Shown here one piece after another: positions 1 to 8,242 of a DNA stretch of 64,000 nt. Under the pieces are notes generated by a model. The model made no database searches and was not told the origin of the DNA. It saw only the letters and a list, made by a program, of their open reading frames with translations. The translations under genes and the position numbers were made by a program. Source of the DNA: Roseomonas alba (GTDB lineage: Bacteria > Pseudomonadota > Alphaproteobacteria > Acetobacterales > Acetobacteraceae); contig NZ_JAHYBZ010000003.1 of the NCBI RefSeq assembly GCF_019430885.1, forward strand, positions 372,001-436,000, in the 5' to 3' direction. Numbering within the stretch: the stretch's first letter is position 1; each line of letters starts with the position of its first letter.

Positions 1-1
1 C

Positions 2-115
2 GGCGAGGCGCCCTTCCCCTCGCGCCCGCATCCGGGGCGCAGCGCGATGGGCGGCGACTACGATCACCTCGCCCGCATCGACGAGTGGTCGGCCGGCGTC
101 GCGGACAATGGCTGA
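2..115 (+). CDS. C-terminal end of an unidentified protein (partial)
   Basis: An open frame runs in from the left edge of the window and stops at TGA 113-115. Only 37 residues are visible, ending in DEWSAGVADNG, and they do not identify a family. The stop codon is the first three bases of the TGATACC end of the hairpin repeat that follows, so the repeat abuts or overlaps this gene. No function is assigned. Confidence 0.5.
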   Translation, partial: GEAPFPSRPHPGRSAMGGDYDHLARIDEWSAGVADNG

Positions 116-234
116 TACCGCCGAGCCTTGCCGGTGACCTTTTCGGCAGCAAGGCGCGGCGGCATTGATGGGGCGGCCGCGCGCTCAACCGACACCCTGA
201 TACCGAGTCAGCCGTAGGGGCTGGCCGGTATCAG
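113..234. repeat. Dispersed hairpin repeat, copy 1
   Basis: The element runs from TGATACC (113-119) to GGTATCAG (227-234), so its ends are mutually inverted. Its right part folds as a hairpin, CTGATACC-GxG-CAGCC against GGCTGGCCGGTATCAG, with a short GTAGG loop (about 196-234). A diverged second copy lies at 53208-53338. Shared blocks are CGAGCCTTGCCGGTGAC near the left end, GGGGCGGCCGCGCG in the middle and the terminal hairpin. It overlaps the stop codon of the upstream gene and may act as a transcript end, but no T-run follows. Confidence 0.7.
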
Positions 235-369
235 AGCCTGTCCCAGGGATCGCCTGGCGACGACTTCTGACATTGACGATGGTCCGCGCTCCCCGGCCGG
301 CAGCAGCATGTTGGACTGTGTGGCAGGGCGGGGTGCGGGCAGCCGTCGAACCTTCAGGACAGGCTCTGA
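231..369. mobile_element. 139-bp MITE-like element with 13-bp inverted ends
   Basis: TCAGAGCCTGTCC at 231-243 and GGACAGGCTCTGA at 357-369 are perfect inverted repeats of 13 bp around 113 bp with no credible gene. The size and ends resemble a miniature inverted-repeat element or the remnant of an insertion sequence. No clear target duplication is visible, because the outermost TCA/TGA are themselves inverted. The left end shares bases with the end of the hairpin repeat (TATCAGAG), so the junction is ambiguous. The rest of the 116-412 gap holds nothing else recognisable. Confidence 0.5.
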
Positions 370-463
370 CGTGGCGGGGGCTGGACGTCGGCGCCCAGCC
401 CCTTAAAGTCATATGACTGACCTAACGACACAAGAAGGGAGGGGCGCCAAGCCCGCTTTGTCC

Positions 464-1075
464 ATGATGAAACTGCACTGGTCCCCGCGCTCCCCCTATG
501 TGCGCAAGGTGATGGTCGCCGCGCATGAGCTCGGCCTCGCCGACCGCATCCAGACCGTCCGCACCGTCGTCGCCATGGACAAGCCGGTGCCCGAGCTGAT
601 GCGCGAGAACCCGCTCAGCAAGATCCCGACCCTGGTCACCGAAGACGGGACCATCCTCTACGACAGCGCCGTCATCATGGAATATTTCGACAGCCTCGTC
701 GGCGGCGGAAAGCTGATCCCGGCCTCGGGTCCCGCGCGCTTCGTCGAGCTGCGGCGTCATGCGCTGGCGAACGGCTTCCTCGACGTGCTGATCTACTGGC
801 GGACCGAGCGCGCGCGCGAAACGCCGCTGCCCTCGATGATGCACAGCTACCAGACGAAGCTCGACGCCATCCTGCCCGCGCTGGATGCCGAGATCGGCGA
901 AATCGCGCAGACGCCGGTCGGCATGGCGCAGATCACGCTGGCCATCGCCGGCGACTACATGGATTTCCGCTTCGCCGATCTTGGCTGGCGGGAACGGGCG
1001 CCGCGCTTCTCCGCCTGGCAGTCGAAGTTCCGCGAGAGGCCTTCGATGGTTGCCACGCCGGTGGTCGACGCCTGA
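464..1075 (+). CDS. Glutathione S-transferase family protein
   Basis: The protein begins like a thioredoxin-fold GST: KLHWSPRSPYVRKVMVAA at the N terminus, with Ser in SPY in the usual catalytic region. The motif NPLSKIPTL contains the conserved cis-Pro for glutathione binding, followed by LYDSAVIMEYFD, then an all-helical C-terminal half. It is about 203 residues, normal for the family. The frame is open from ATG 413, but family proteins begin at the MMKLHW methionines (464/467). A purine-rich GGGAGGGG at 437-444 is rather far from 464, so the start is uncertain. The stop is 2 bp before the CoA-transferase start, so the two are probably one operon. The substrate is unknown; context suggests an aromatic or acyl-CoA route. 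Confidence 0.85.
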   Translation: MMKLHWSPRSPYVRKVMVAAHELGLADRIQTVRTVVAMDKPVPELMRENPLSKIPTLVTEDGTILYDSAVIMEYFDSLVGGGKLIPASGPARFVELRRHALANGFLDVLIYWRTERARETPLPSMMHSYQTKLDAILPALDAEIGEIAQTPVGMAQITLAIAGDYMDFRFADLGWRERAPRFSAWQSKFRERPSMVATPVVDA

Positions 1076-1077
1076 TC

Positions 1078-2277
1078 GTGGCCGGACCCCTGTCGCATCT
1101 GCGTGTGCTCGATCTCGGCCGCATCATGGCGGCCCCCTGGGCCACGCAGGTTCTTGCCGATCTCGGCGCCGAGGTGATCAAGATCGAACGCCCCGGCGCC
1201 GGGGACGACACGCGCGGCTGGGGTCCGCCCTTCCTCAAGGATCGCGACGGCAATCCGACGAAGGATGCGGGCTATTTCCTCTCGATGAATCGCGGCAAAC
1301 GGTCGGTCACGCTCGACATCACCAAGCCGGAGGGGCAGGCGATCGCGCGCCGCCTCGCCCAGGACAGCGACATCGTCATCGAGAACTTCAAGGTCGGCGC
1401 GCTGGCGCGCTACGGCCTCGACGCCGCGTCGCTGCGCGCGCTCAAGCCCTCGCTGATCTACTGCTCGGTCACCGGCTTCGGCCAGGATGGGCCGCGCGCC
1501 GAACAGGCCGCCTATGACTTCATGATCCAGGCCATGTGCGGATTGATGAGCCTCACTGGCGAGGCCGATGGCGCGCCGCAGAAGGTCGGCGTGCCGATCA
1601 TCGACCTGATGACGGGCATGTATGCGGTGACCGCCATCCTCGCCGCCGTCGCGCGCCGCGCCGAAACCGGCGAGGGTGCGACCATCGACCTCGCCATGCT
1701 CGATGTCGGCACCGCGGTGCTGTCCAACCAGGCGATGAACCATCTCGTCGGCGGACGCGTCCCGCATCGCGCCGGCAACCGGCATCCCAACATCCAGCCG
1801 CAGGACGTCTTCCCCGCGAAGGACGGGGAGATCGTGCTCGCGGTCGGCAATGACGCGCAGTTCGCCAAGCTATGCCACGCCATCGACCGCCCGGAATGGG
1901 CCGTCGATCCGCGCTTCATCCGCAACGCCGACCGCGTGCGGCACAATGCGGATCTCACGCCGCTGCTCGCCGAACGCTTCCGCGACTTCACGCGCGCGGA
2001 GCTGACAGGGCGGCTCGATGCCGCCGGCGTGCCGTGCGGGCCGATCAACACCGTGCCCGATGTCTTCGCCGATCCGCAGGTGATGCATCGCGACCTGCTG
2101 CGCCGCCTGCCGCATCCGGCGGGGGAAGTGCCCATGGTCCGCTCCCCCATCCGCATGGAGGGCACGCGCGACGACGCCGTGCCGCCGTTGCTCGGCGCGG
2201 ATACCGAGGCGGTACTGGAATCGATCGGCATCGGCGCCGCGGAACGCGCCGCCCTCGCCGCCGGCGGAGTGATCTGA
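1078..2277 (+). CDS. CaiB/BaiF family CoA-transferase
   Basis: A family III CoA-transferase of 399 residues, the usual length. It opens with LRVLDLGRIMAAPWATQVLADLGAEVIKIE, typical of the family (shown here in outline), and continues with RGKRSVTLDI, GFGQDGPRAEQAAYDF and VGVPIIDLMTGMYA. The Asp in IIDLMTG is the probable catalytic residue that forms the mixed anhydride and then aspartyl-CoA thioester. These enzymes move CoA from a donor such as succinyl-CoA to a carboxylic acid. The start is GTG at 1078, two bases after the GST stop; the stop touches the next gene. The GST, transferase and CMD-like genes form one tight unit, probably for activating and processing an organic acid. The substrate cannot be read from sequence. 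Confidence 0.9.
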   Translation: MAGPLSHLRVLDLGRIMAAPWATQVLADLGAEVIKIERPGAGDDTRGWGPPFLKDRDGNPTKDAGYFLSMNRGKRSVTLDITKPEGQAIARRLAQDSDIVIENFKVGALARYGLDAASLRALKPSLIYCSVTGFGQDGPRAEQAAYDFMIQAMCGLMSLTGEADGAPQKVGVPIIDLMTGMYAVTAILAAVARRAETGEGATIDLAMLDVGTAVLSNQAMNHLVGGRVPHRAGNRHPNIQPQDVFPAKDGEIVLAVGNDAQFAKLCHAIDRPEWAVDPRFIRNADRVRHNADLTPLLAERFRDFTRAELTGRLDAAGVPCGPINTVPDVFADPQVMHRDLLRRLPHPAGEVPMVRSPIRMEGTRDDAVPPLLGADTEAVLESIGIGAAERAALAAGGVI

Positions 2278-2871
2278 ATGCCGCGCATCCCGCTTCCCGC
2301 GACACGCGAGGATCTCGCCGACGACGCCCAACGCGCCGTGTGGGACAGCGTCGTCGCCGGGCCGCGCGGCCGCGTCATCGGCCCGCTGCGCGCGGCGATC
2401 CATGCGCCGGATCTCGCCCGCGCCTGGTCGGCGCTGGGGGAATCGCTGCGCTTCGGCACCTCGCTCGGCAAGCGGCTGTCGGAACTCGCCATCATCGTCA
2501 CCGGGCGGCGATGGTCGGCCCAGGTCGAATGGTTCGTGCATGCGCAGGCCGCCGCCGATGCGGGGCTGGAACCCGAGGTCATTGCCGCGATCCGCGATGG
2601 CGCGCCCCCGGATTTCACCCATCCCGACGATGCACTGATCTACGACTACGCACGCCTGCTGCTGCGCGACGGCACCGTGCCCGCCGCCCTGCATGCGCAG
2701 GTCACCGAACGCTTCGGCGTGCCGGGCGTGGTCGAGCTGACGGCGCTCATTGGCTACTACTCGATGGTCGCCATGACGCTGAATGCGCATGACGTCCCCT
2801 TGCCGGACGGCGCCACCCCGCCGCTCACCGCGCCGCCGGAAGGACTCTTCGCCCAGCCGCCGCCCGACTAG
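2278..2871 (+). CDS. Carboxymuconolactone decarboxylase-like (AhpD fold) protein
   Basis: This 197-residue all-alpha protein matches the CMD/AhpD-like family. RLSELAIIVTGRRWSAQVEWFVH (residues about 63-85) is the core helix pair with the conserved E..H arrangement, followed by AQAAADAGLEPEVIAAI and the C-terminal VVELTALIGYYSMVAMTLNAH. The CxxC of peroxidase-active AhpD is absent, so it is closer to the decarboxylase/lactone-binding branch. It starts immediately after the CoA-transferase stop with no gap. It likely acts on the same substrate route as its neighbours; the actual reaction is unknown. Confidence 0.8.
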   Translation: MPRIPLPATREDLADDAQRAVWDSVVAGPRGRVIGPLRAAIHAPDLARAWSALGESLRFGTSLGKRLSELAIIVTGRRWSAQVEWFVHAQAAADAGLEPEVIAAIRDGAPPDFTHPDDALIYDYARLLLRDGTVPAALHAQVTERFGVPGVVELTALIGYYSMVAMTLNAHDVPLPDGATPPLTAPPEGLFAQPPPD

Positions 2872-2906
2872 CGGCATCAATCAACGACAATCGGGAGGAA
2901 ACAAAC

Positions 2907-3878
2907 ATGATCATCCGCAGAAGGACCGCCCTGTCAGCCCTGGCGCTGCCCGCGCTGGTCGGCCGCGCGCAGGCCGAAACCTTCCCCGACCAGCCGGTGC
3001 GTCTCGTCATCCCCTTCGCCGCCGGCGGCCCGGCGGACCTGATCGCGCGCACCATCGGCCGCGTGATGGGTGAAAGGCTCGGCAAGCCCGTGGTGGTCGA
3101 GGCGCGCGCCGGTGCGGCCGGGCTGATCGGCGTGGACTATGTCGCGAAGTCGCGGCCGGACGGCTACACGCTGGTGCTCGCCAGCAGCGGGGCGATGGCC
3201 GTGCTGCCGCATCTGCAGCCCAACATGCCCTTCGATCCGCGCACCGATCTTTCGCCGATCAGCCAGGTGATCGCGGTGCCGCAGATCGTCTCCGTCGCAC
3301 CGGGGCTCGGGCCGCGCACCCTCGGCGAACTCGTCGCCATGGCCAAGGCGCGCCCGGGACAGCTCGCCTATGGCTCGGCCGGAATCGGCTCCTCGCTGCA
3401 TCTTGCGGGTGAGTTGTTCAAGATGCGCGCCGGCATCGACATGGTGCACGTCCCCTTCCGCGGCGCGGCGCCGGCGGTGACGGAACTGCTCGCTGGACGG
3501 GTCCAGGTAGTACTCGCCGACGTGCCGGCGCTGATCGGGCACGTGCGCTCCGGTACGCTGCCGGCGCTTGCCATCACCGCGCAACAGCGCCTGTCGATCC
3601 TCCCCGAGGTGCCGACCGCCGAGGAGGCCGGCGTGCCGGGCCTGGTCAGCGAAACCTGGTACGGCGTGCTCGGCCCTGCCGGCCTGCCCGCCGACCGCGT
3701 GCGCATCCTGCATGCCGCGGTGCGTGGCGCCCTGGATGATCCGGACGCGCGCCGCGTCCTGCTCGACCAGGGCGGCCGCGTCGTCGGCAGCAACCCCGAT
3801 GAGTTCGCGAGCTTCATCCGCGTTGCCTACGACCAGTGGGGCGAGGTGGTGCGCGCCACCGGCATGCGGCTCGAATGA
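2907..3878 (+). CDS. Bug/TctC family tripartite tricarboxylate-type binding protein
   Basis: This periplasmic solute-binding protein of 323 residues starts at ATG 2907 with GGGAGG at about 2891-2896. An N-terminal signal with RRRTALSALALPALVGRAQA is probably a Sec or Tat leader cleaved after AQA. The mature part has the Bug hallmarks PVRLVIPFAAGGPADLIAR, GKPVVVEARAGAAGLIG, PDGYTLV, YGSAGIGSSLHLAGELF, VPFRGAAPAVTELLAG and LPEVPTAEEAGVPGL. Bug proteins bind small carboxylates by two ordered waters. No TctA/TctB membrane subunits are nearby, as is common for these proteins. It lies just downstream of the CoA-transferase unit and may capture its substrate; the ligand is unknown. Confidence 0.9.
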   Translation: MIIRRRTALSALALPALVGRAQAETFPDQPVRLVIPFAAGGPADLIARTIGRVMGERLGKPVVVEARAGAAGLIGVDYVAKSRPDGYTLVLASSGAMAVLPHLQPNMPFDPRTDLSPISQVIAVPQIVSVAPGLGPRTLGELVAMAKARPGQLAYGSAGIGSSLHLAGELFKMRAGIDMVHVPFRGAAPAVTELLAGRVQVVLADVPALIGHVRSGTLPALAITAQQRLSILPEVPTAEEAGVPGLVSETWYGVLGPAGLPADRVRILHAAVRGALDDPDARRVLLDQGGRVVGSNPDEFASFIRVAYDQWGEVVRATGMRLE

Positions 3879-3960
3879 CATCGCTCTCGTCGCCAGGCGA
3901 TCGCGGAGAATGCCGCGGCCGCTTGGCGCACCGCACCACGCCAAGGAGGAACTTCAAGGC

Positions 3961-4923
3961 ATGACATTGACCCGCCGCACACTGCTCGCCGCGCCGGCCG
4001 CGCTCGCCATGCCGGCGCTTGCGCAAACCTTCCCCGATCGGCCGCTGCGGCTGGTGGTGCCTTTCGCGGCGGGCGGGTCCGCCGATGCCTCCGCCCGCAT
4101 GCTGGCCGAACCTATGGGCGCGGCGCTTGGCCAGCCCGTGGTGGTGGACAACCGACCCGGTGCCGGCGCGACGATCGGCGCGCAGGCCGTCGCGCGCGCG
4201 GCGCCGGACGGGCTCACCCTGCTCTACGGCACGCCGGGGCCTCAGATCGTCAATCCGCATCTGATGCGCAGCCTGCCCTATGATCCGGTCAAGGATTTCG
4301 CGCCGGTGTCCGGCTACAAGCGCGCGCCGAACCTCCTCGCCATCCACCCCTCCCTGCCGGCGCAGAATGTCCAGGAGCTGATAGCGCTCGCCAAGGCGCG
4401 GCCGGGGCAGCTCAGCTTCGCCTCCTCGGGCATCGGGTCGTCATCGCATCTCGCCGGCGAGATGCTGAAGTTCATGGCACAGATCGACATCACCCATGTG
4501 CCCTATCGCGGCACCGGCCCGGCAACGACGGATCTGCTTGCGGGCACGGTCAGCATGGCGCTCGATACCATGTCGATCCTGTTGCCGCCGTCGCGCGCGG
4601 GGAATCTGCGCGCGCTCGCGGTCACCACGCCGCAGCGATCGCGCCAGGCGCCGGACATCCCCGCCCTGGCCGAGACACTGCCGGGCTTCGATGCCTCCCC
4701 CTTCAACTACATCGCCGCGCCGGCCGGCACCCCGGCGCCGGTCATCGCGCGGCTGAACGGTGTCATCGTCGCCATCCTCAACGACCCGGCCTATCGCGCG
4801 CGGATGGAAGCGCTGGGCGAGGAAGCGACGCCTTCGACGCCGGAGCAACTCGCCGCCACGATTGCCGAGGAATCCGCGCGCTGGAAGCGGGTGATCGACG
4901 CCGCGGGAATCCGCCTCGAATGA
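3961..4923 (+). CDS. Bug/TctC family binding protein
   Basis: A second Bug protein of 320 residues. ATG 3961 is preceded by AAGGAGGA (3943-3950), which fixes the start even though the frame is open far upstream. The leader TRRTLLAAPAALAMPALAQ is followed by FPDRPLRLVVPFAAGGSADASAR, VVVDNRPGAGATIGAQ, FASSGIGSSSHLAGEM and VPYRGTGPATTDLLAG. It is clearly paralogous to the preceding gene but well diverged, so the two probably bind different acids. It follows its paralogue by 82 bp and may share its transcript. A GC-rich hairpin lies just past the stop. Confidence 0.9.
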   Translation: MTLTRRTLLAAPAALAMPALAQTFPDRPLRLVVPFAAGGSADASARMLAEPMGAALGQPVVVDNRPGAGATIGAQAVARAAPDGLTLLYGTPGPQIVNPHLMRSLPYDPVKDFAPVSGYKRAPNLLAIHPSLPAQNVQELIALAKARPGQLSFASSGIGSSSHLAGEMLKFMAQIDITHVPYRGTGPATTDLLAGTVSMALDTMSILLPPSRAGNLRALAVTTPQRSRQAPDIPALAETLPGFDASPFNYIAAPAGTPAPVIARLNGVIVAILNDPAYRARMEALGEEATPSTPEQLAATIAEESARWKRVIDAAGIRLE

Positions 4924-4935
4924 CCGGTCGTGTCC

Positions 4936-4963
4936 GCCGCCGCGCCGTTCTGGACGCGGCGGC
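4936..4963 (+). terminator. GC-rich hairpin after the second Bug gene
   Basis: GCCGCCGCG at 4936-4944 pairs perfectly with CGCGGCGGC at 4955-4963 around a 10-base loop. It starts 12 bp past the Bug stop codon. There is no T-run, so it is at best a weak or Rho-assisted terminator, or a 3' stabilising structure, separating the Bug gene from the GntR regulator gene. Confidence 0.4.
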
Positions 4964-4985
4964 TGGCGCCGTGTAGCGAGCGCCC

Positions 4986-5726
4986 ATGCCCGCCCCCGCC
5001 ATCGACCTGAACCGGAGTGCCGTCGCGCGCTACATCCAGCTCGCGACGCTCTTCCGCCGCAGGATCGAGCAGGGTGCCTGGCGACCGGAACAACGCATCC
5101 CCACGGTGGATGAACTGGCCGCCGAATACGGTGTCGCACGGGCGACGATCCGCCAGGCGCTGGATCAGTTGGAAGGCGACGGCCTGATCGCGCGCTTCCG
5201 GGCCAAGGGCACCTTCGTGCGCAAGACGCCCGCGGCCAACCGGCTGTGGTGCGAGGTCGAGACCGATTGGTCCGGCCTGCTGCGGTCCCGGGAGGGCGCG
5301 GAGATCGAGATCCTCGGCGACGTGCCCGCCATTGCCGGCGCCGAGCTGCCGCCGGTCGAGATTGGCCGGCCGGCGCCGTTCTATCGGCACATCCGCCGGC
5401 GCCACTGGCGCGACGGGCAGCCTTTCCTGCTGGCGGATGTCTTCCTGAACGAACGTCTCTCGCCCAAGGTCACCCCGGAAGCACTGCGCAGCCGCACGGC
5501 GCTGAAGCTCGTTGCCGGCATTCCCGGCGTGCGCATCGCCGATGCGCGGCAGACCCTGACGATCGGCACGGCGGATGTGGAGACGGCCGCCGCGTTGCAT
5601 GTGCCGCTGAACGCGCCCGTCGCATTCGTGCGGCGCGCCGCGGTCGATGCGCGCGGCGTGCTGCTGCTGGTGGCGGATGGAATCTATCGCGGGGACGTGG
5701 TGCGGATCGACATCAAGCTGCGGTGA
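4986..5726 (+). CDS. GntR family transcriptional regulator (HutC-type, UTRA domain)
   Basis: The 246-residue protein has an N-terminal winged helix-turn-helix at about residues 15-80 (LATLFRRRIEQGAWRPEQ, then PTVDELAAEYGVARATIRQALDQLEGDGLI) and a C-terminal UTRA effector domain (about 95-240). The UTRA part includes YRHIRRRHWRDGQPFLLADVFLNE, and the C terminus is VADGIYRGDVVRIDIKL. It probably senses a small metabolite and controls the surrounding acid-uptake and CoA genes, either the upstream operon or the oxidoreductase/Bug pair that follows. It is convergent with the oxidoreductase gene, whose 3' end is 13 bp away. Operators could not be identified. Confidence 0.88.
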   Translation: MPAPAIDLNRSAVARYIQLATLFRRRIEQGAWRPEQRIPTVDELAAEYGVARATIRQALDQLEGDGLIARFRAKGTFVRKTPAANRLWCEVETDWSGLLRSREGAEIEILGDVPAIAGAELPPVEIGRPAPFYRHIRRRHWRDGQPFLLADVFLNERLSPKVTPEALRSRTALKLVAGIPGVRIADARQTLTIGTADVETAAALHVPLNAPVAFVRRAAVDARGVLLLVADGIYRGDVVRIDIKLR

Positions 5727-5739
5727 AGGAAGACTGGTG

Positions 5740-7083
5740 TCAGATCCCGGTCGGCATCCGGATCGGACTACCGTCGAAGAAGCGCTTCAGCGCGAAGGGC
5801 GCCGGATCGACCACGGGCGGCGCCCCGGTCGCCAGATCCGCCGCCAACCGCCCCGCCGCCGGCCCAATGCCGAAGCCGTGCCCGCTGAACCCCGCCGCGA
5901 CGACGACACCGGGCAGGGCCTCCACCGGCGATATCACCGGCACCGCATCGGGTGTCGAATCGATCCACCCGGCCCAGATGCGTGCCGCCTGGATGCCGGC
6001 GAGGTCAGGATAGGCCGCGACGATCTCGCGCAGCGCCGGTTCGACGATGCCGGTCATCGGCTTCGGGTCCAACACGCGCACGCGCTCGAAGACCGTCGGT
6101 TTCTCGAAGGACCACTTGCCGTGCCATGCATCGGGGCCTTCGAAGAAGGACCGCCCGACGCGGATTTGCACCACCGACCAGTTCTTGCGTAGCGCCGGCA
6201 GGAACTGCCGCGCATAGCGGATGCCGGCCGGCGTCAGCTCCAGCCGCCCGCGTGCGCGGGCGGCGACGATGTATCCACCGTCGAGGCGCGGCGTGAGGAT
6301 GAAGTCCGGCGTGAACAGCCCGCCGGGGCTCACCTGCTTCGCCGGGGTCGTGGTGAATACAGTCGACATCACCGAGGATTGCGGCATGTCCGCGCCGTGC
6401 CGGCGCAGGAACATCGACGCCCAGGCCCCGCCCGCGACGACGACCGCCTGGCAGGCGATGCGTCCTGTCTCGGTAAAGACACCGGAGAGGCGGCCGCCCG
6501 TCATGTCGAGGCCACGCACCGCGCAGTTCTGATGCAGGGACACACCGAGCGCACGCGCGGCGCGCGCCAGCGCGGGTGCGGCCATCGACGGCTCGGCGCG
6601 GCCATCGCGCGGGGAGACAACGCCGCCGATCCAGTCCTGCGCATTGCCCGGCGTCAGGCGCTTCGCCTCGGCGCCATCGATGATGCGCACAGGCACCTGA
6701 TAGGCCTGCGCCATGTCGGCCCAGCCCTGCCAGGCCGCGAGCTGTTGCGGATCCTTGGTGACGTAGACCAGGCCGTTGCGGCGGAACCCCATATCGGCGC
6801 CGATCTCGGCGGGGAGGCGATCCCACAACTCGTGACTGTGCTGCATGAGGGGAATTTCGCGCTCATCGCGATTGAGCAGACGGCACCAGCCCCAGTTGCG
6901 GCTCGACTGTTCGCCGGCGACCACGCCCTTGTCCAGCAGCGCCACCGCATGCCCGGCCTTGGCGAGCGCATAGGCCGTCGCGACACCGATGATGCCGGCA
7001 CCGATGACGACGACATCGGCCGTGGCGGGCAGGATGGCGTCACTGTCCACCGAATCGAGCGGACGGCTGGCGGGTTGTGTCAT
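5740..7083 (-). CDS. FAD-dependent oxidoreductase (DAO/glycine oxidase type)
   Basis: A 447-residue flavoprotein of the D-amino-acid/glycine oxidase fold. The dinucleotide-binding motif VVVIGAGIIGVATAYALAKAG lies near residue 24, followed by ALLDKGVVAGEQSSRNWGWCR, a sequence seen in a subgroup of deaminating dehydrogenases. Later conserved parts are QAVVVAGGAWASMF and the C-terminal FSGHGFGIGPAAGRLAADL, which closes over the FAD. The open frame extends 38 codons upstream but ATG at 7083 (MTQPASRP) fits the family. It is divergent from the Bug gene at 7248, suggesting a shared control region and that the Bug ligand is its substrate. Which amine or hydroxy acid it oxidises is unknown. Confidence 0.88.
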   Translation of the reverse strand: MTQPASRPLDSVDSDAILPATADVVVIGAGIIGVATAYALAKAGHAVALLDKGVVAGEQSSRNWGWCRLLNRDEREIPLMQHSHELWDRLPAEIGADMGFRRNGLVYVTKDPQQLAAWQGWADMAQAYQVPVRIIDGAEAKRLTPGNAQDWIGGVVSPRDGRAEPSMAAPALARAARALGVSLHQNCAVRGLDMTGGRLSGVFTETGRIACQAVVVAGGAWASMFLRRHGADMPQSSVMSTVFTTTPAKQVSPGGLFTPDFILTPRLDGGYIVAARARGRLELTPAGIRYARQFLPALRKNWSVVQIRVGRSFFEGPDAWHGKWSFEKPTVFERVRVLDPKPMTGIVEPALREIVAAYPDLAGIQAARIWAGWIDSTPDAVPVISPVEALPGVVVAAGFSGHGFGIGPAAGRLAADLATGAPPVVDPAPFALKRFFDGSPIRMPTGI

Positions 7084-7247
7084 GTGCCGATGCTTCGCGC
7101 ACACGACAAAGCCTGTCCAGGGGCACGGCAACTTGCGTCGATGCATCGATGGGGCCAGCATCACGACCCTGCGACATGACTTGCGACAAGTGAGCACGCA
7201 TCGCGAAGCGCCGTCCGTTCCGCCGTGAGTTCTGGAGGCTGTTGATT

Positions 7248-8228
7248 ATGACCGAATTGAATCGTCGTGCCCTGATTGCCGCCACGTTGGCGATGCCCGC
7301 GCTGCGGTCCGCGCAGGCACAGGGTTCCTGGCCGACGCGCCCTGTGACCCTGGTGAATCCCTGGCCCGCCGGTGGGTCGTCGGACACCATGACCCGCATC
7401 TTCGCCCAGCGCTTCAGTCAGGCATTCGGCCAGAACTTCGTGGTGGAGAACCGGGCCGGCGCCTCCGGCACCATCGGACACAGCTATGTCGCGCAGTCGC
7501 GGCCCGACGGCTATGTGCTGCTGTCCGCGACCAACAGCACCTATGCCATCGCGCCGCATCTGATGGGCACCCTGCCCTACGACACGCGCGGCGCCTTCAC
7601 CGGCATCAGCCTGCTGGCCCGCACGGCGCAGGCGGTCTGCGTGCATCCTTCCGTGCCGGTGACGACGATCCAGGAATTTCTCGCCTATGTGAAGGCACGG
7701 CCGGGCGAGATCACCTTCTCCTCCGCCGGCATCGGCGCGAGCAGCCACCTGGCGACCGAGTTGCTGATGTCCGCGGCCGGGCTCGACATGATGCATGTGC
7801 CCTATCGCGGCGGCGCGCCCTCGGCGCAGGCCGTGCTGGCGGGCGAGACGAACATGTCCTTCGTCGATGCCGTGACCGCGCTGCCGCACCGCCAGGCCGG
7901 CACGCTGAAGATGCTCGCGGTCAGCACGGCAGAGCGCACGCCCCTCGCGCCGGATGTACCGACGCTACAGGAAGCGGGCGTCGCGGGCTTCGAATCCTCG
8001 ACTGACATGGCGCTGATGGCGCCCGCCAACCTGCCTGCGCCGATCGTCGCGCGCCTTACGGAGGCCGTGCAGGCGGCGGTCAACGATCCCGCCTTCCGCC
8101 AGCAGATCATTGCCCAGGGCGCGGCGCCGGTCGGCAGCACGCCGGCGGAATTCGCGACCTACTGGACGCAGGAAAGCGAGAAGTGGGCGACCGTCATCCG
8201 GGTCCGCAACATCCGCATGCCGACGTGA
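7248..8228 (+). CDS. Bug/TctC family binding protein
   Basis: Third Bug protein, 326 residues. ATG 7248 has GGAGG at about 7234-7238; an in-frame TTG two codons upstream is less likely. The leader NRRALIAATLAMPALRSAQAQ is followed by RPVTLVNPWPAGGSSDTMTR, VVENRAGASGTIGHSYVAQSRPDGYVLL, FSSAGIGASSHLATELL and VPYRGGAPSAQAVLAG. The 164-bp gap to the divergent oxidoreductase gene must hold both promoters. It is convergent with a GST gene 14 bp downstream. The ligand is not predictable from sequence. Confidence 0.9.
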   Translation: MTELNRRALIAATLAMPALRSAQAQGSWPTRPVTLVNPWPAGGSSDTMTRIFAQRFSQAFGQNFVVENRAGASGTIGHSYVAQSRPDGYVLLSATNSTYAIAPHLMGTLPYDTRGAFTGISLLARTAQAVCVHPSVPVTTIQEFLAYVKARPGEITFSSAGIGASSHLATELLMSAAGLDMMHVPYRGGAPSAQAVLAGETNMSFVDAVTALPHRQAGTLKMLAVSTAERTPLAPDVPTLQEAGVAGFESSTDMALMAPANLPAPIVARLTEAVQAAVNDPAFRQQIIAQGAAPVGSTPAEFATYWTQESEKWATVIRVRNIRMPT

Positions 8229-8242
8229 TCGGCTGAGTCACG

